Shown: piece after piece, positions 63,613-64,000 of the stretch
Numbering within the stretch: the first letter of the stretch is position 1
Layout: every line of letters begins with the position of its first letter
The notes under the pieces: model-generated
What the model saw: the letters and a program-made list of their open reading frames with translations, nothing else
Database searches by the model: none
Told to the model about the DNA's origin: nothing
Program-made: the position numbers and the translations under genes
DNA from: Roseivivax marinus
GTDB lineage: Bacteria > Pseudomonadota > Alphaproteobacteria > Rhodobacterales > Rhodobacteraceae
Reading direction: 5' to 3'
Assembly: GCF_900109705.1 (NCBI RefSeq)
Contig: NZ_FOAI01000005.1
Coordinates: 215,260 to 279,259, forward strand
Length of the DNA stretch: 64,000 bases

Positions 63613-64000
63613 ATGAACACGGTATCACCCGAACGCGTCATCGGCATAGACGTCTCTCGTGACTGGCTGGACATCCATTGCCTGCCGGGTGGTGAACGCT
63701 TTCGATTGCCGAACGCGCCGGAGGGCCATGCACAGGCGGTGACCATGGCTCGCCGGCAAGGCGCCCTGGTGTGCTTTGAGGCCACCGGTGGTCAGGAGTG
63801 GCGGCTATGGGCAGCGCTCGACGCGGCAGAAATCGTCACGCGACAATTACCGCCAGCGCAGATCAAAGCCTTTGCCGCCAGCCGCGGGACCCGGGCCAAG
63901 ACGGACCGCATCGACGCGGAGCTCATCGCCCGTTTCATGGTGTTCCGACCGGATGCCGGACGTAGCCATCCCGCCGGAAAGGTGCGTGGTCTCAGAGCGT
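63613..64000 (+). CDS. IS110 family transposase (3' cut by window)
   Basis: The first 129 residues of a DEDD-type recombinase. The start MNTVSPERVIGIDVSRDWLD contains the first catalytic Asp; VCFEATGGQEW has the Glu, and AKTDRIDAELIARF has the DxxD pair, so the catalytic set is intact so far. AAGGAAGAG precedes ATG 63613. The frame is open to the window edge. Codons such as CTA, TTA and TCA occur, unlike the giant gene beside it, in line with a mobile origin. Confidence 0.9.
   Translation, partial: MNTVSPERVIGIDVSRDWLDIHCLPGGERFRLPNAPEGHAQAVTMARRQGALVCFEATGGQEWRLWAALDAAEIVTRQLPPAQIKAFAASRGTRAKTDRIDAELIARFMVFRPDAGRSHPAGKVRGLRA

Larger units (their letters stand above)
63430..64000 (+). mobile_element. 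IS110-family insertion sequence, left part
   Basis: Includes the hairpin leader and the transposase. The left boundary is not determined: IS110 elements often lack terminal inverted repeats, so the start given is approximate. The right end lies outside the window. Confidence 0.65.

Overview
The window is GC-rich bacterial DNA whose gene content fits a marine alphaproteobacterium of the Rhodobacteraceae (Roseobacter group). Indicators are the suf cluster led by an IscR that lacks the usual three cysteine ligands, the DctB/DctD-like pair, TRAP transporters, a bactofilin beside an M23 peptidase, an NDUFAF6-like squalene/phytoene synthase-fold protein, and an IscR/Iron-Rhodo-type palindrome upstream of iscR. 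This assignment is by recognition of protein families only; no search was run.

Layout. 1-1.0 kb: purS (5' cut by the window edge) and purQ. 1.0-4.1 kb: a two-component pair (DctB-like kinase, DctD-like regulator without the GAFTGA loop). 4.2-9.6 kb: ABC-F ATPase, YceI protein, alanine/glycine symporter, ndk, DUF4112 protein and a Pmp3/YqaE proteolipid. 9.8-19.2 kb: aminotransferase, MmcQ/YjbR protein, cysS, cimA, NDUFAF6-like protein, MFS permease, a CobK-like reductase, an AlkA-type glycosylase and an esterase. 19.4-30.9 kb: HNH endonuclease, bactofilin, M23 peptidase, peroxiredoxin, AsmA-like giant, queA, TadG/TadE pair and an MFS permease. 31-42.1 kb: DUF924 protein, a small conserved protein, an alpha/beta hydrolase divergent from iscR, then the iron-sulfur assembly operon (iscR, NifS-like desulfurase, sufB, three unrelated genes, sufC, sufD, two membrane proteins, sufS).

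42.7-64 kb looks accessory: tRNA-Arg(CCG), a TRAP small/large permease pair whose large subunit has a repetitive FNFGG tail, two tandem TRAP binding-protein paralogues on the other strand, an L,D-transpeptidase lipoprotein, a 1-kb regulatory-looking gap rich in palindromes, one 12.9-kb gene for a 4,288-residue mosaic lectin/adhesin-like protein, and the start of an IS110-family element running off the window.

The most unusual items are: (1) the giant mosaic protein, in which two DUF11-type repeats each appear to be split by an inserted malectin-like domain, and which carries a duplicated domain I cannot name; (2) the FNFGG-repeat tail on a TRAP permease; (3) a perfect 15-bp hairpin in the non-coding leader of the IS110 element, a candidate bridge-RNA element; (4) a second IscR-like palindrome buried in a patch of rare codons inside the desulfurase gene; and (5) the suf operon interrupted by a pyruvyltransferase-like gene, a YbjQ gene and a methyltransferase-like gene.
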